In this document: positions 63,947-64,000 of the stretch, in pieces
Layout: each line of letters starts with the position of its first letter
Position numbering within the stretch: position 1 is the first letter of the stretch
Assembly: GCA_965248855.1 (NCBI GenBank)
Contig: CBDFKQ010000004.1
Coordinates: 1 to 64,000 of the forward strand
Reading direction: 5' to 3'
Length of the DNA: 64,000 nucleotides
Source: CBDFKQ01 sp965248855
GTDB taxonomy: Bacteria; Bacteroidota; Bacteroidia; Cytophagales; 172606-1
The notes under the pieces: generated by a model
What the model was told of the DNA's origin: nothing
What the model saw: only the letters and a program-made list of their open reading frames with translations
Database searches by the model: none
Made by a program: the position numbers and the translations under genes

Positions 63947-64000
63947 CAAATACAAACTTCAATATCTAGTTTGAGTCGATAGTATAAATTTTTAGTTTTA

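Overview
The window is low-GC chromosomal DNA of a Bacteroidota bacterium, most likely a Chitinophagaceae or sphingobacterial lineage. Signs are three TonB-dependent receptors with N-terminal carboxypeptidase-regulatory-like domains, a thiamine-riboswitch-controlled receptor, DUF4350/DUF4129/SpoIIM membrane genes, DAHP synthase fused to a C-terminal chorismate mutase, weak or absent Shine-Dalgarno sites, several TTG starts and TAnnTTTG-type -7 boxes. Most genes are ordinary chromosomal genes; small patches show decay (IS110 transposase, a beta-barrel array, Uma2 copies, gene scars).

Layout. 1-1423: IS110-family transposase with one frameshift, cut by the window edge, plus its upstream non-coding end. 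1424-9223: slipin, a right-handed beta-helix protein, a DUF4350/DUF4129/SpoIIM operon, an A-type Fe-S carrier, CvpA and YqeY. 9345-15844: a degenerate arginase-fold protein, rfbA, then a probable copper-handling cluster (small Cys protein, MbnP, CxxCxC barrel, HMA protein, second barrel). 15970-20847: asparagine synthetase, DAHP synthase/chorismate mutase, acyl carrier protein, PRPP synthetase. 20890-22815: three decaying tandem beta-barrel paralogues. 23260-36331: two TonB receptors, BrkB-like protein, ECF sigma with a membrane partner, CDF metal exporter, tRNA-Arg/Pro/Ser, dtd, ketopantoate reductase-like protein. 36615-37827: an uncharacterised 269-aa protein followed by two unusual tRNA-like RNAs. 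38181-45610: orphan genes, tRNA-Phe, a two-gene Fe-S electron-transfer operon interrupted by two Uma2 copies, a WD40 protein. 45702-48303: Mla-type lipid transport. 48525-52738: TPP riboswitch, thiamine receptor, MetZ. 52857-57890: a MerR-controlled SDR/ALDH operon. 57958-63859: GH9 cellulase, carbon-nitrogen hydrolase, gene remnants, a LytS/LytTR two-component pair and a lipoprotein.

The most unusual locus is 36615-37827. After the protein gene comes an RNA in which the 3' half of a tRNA (T arm and 3' acceptor strand) lies upstream of its 5' half (5' acceptor strand and D arm). The acceptor strands pair perfectly over 7 bp across a 22-nt closing loop, and the anticodon stem is continued by flanking helices, with a strong terminator behind. 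A second tRNA-like RNA follows, with a class II variable arm and a 14-nt anticodon loop. The circular permutation recalls bacterial Y RNAs (YrlA) and permuted tRNA genes, but no Ro60/TROVE or RtcB gene is present in the window. I regard this as the best candidate for an undescribed system here. All function calls come from reading the sequence and recalled family knowledge; no searches were run.
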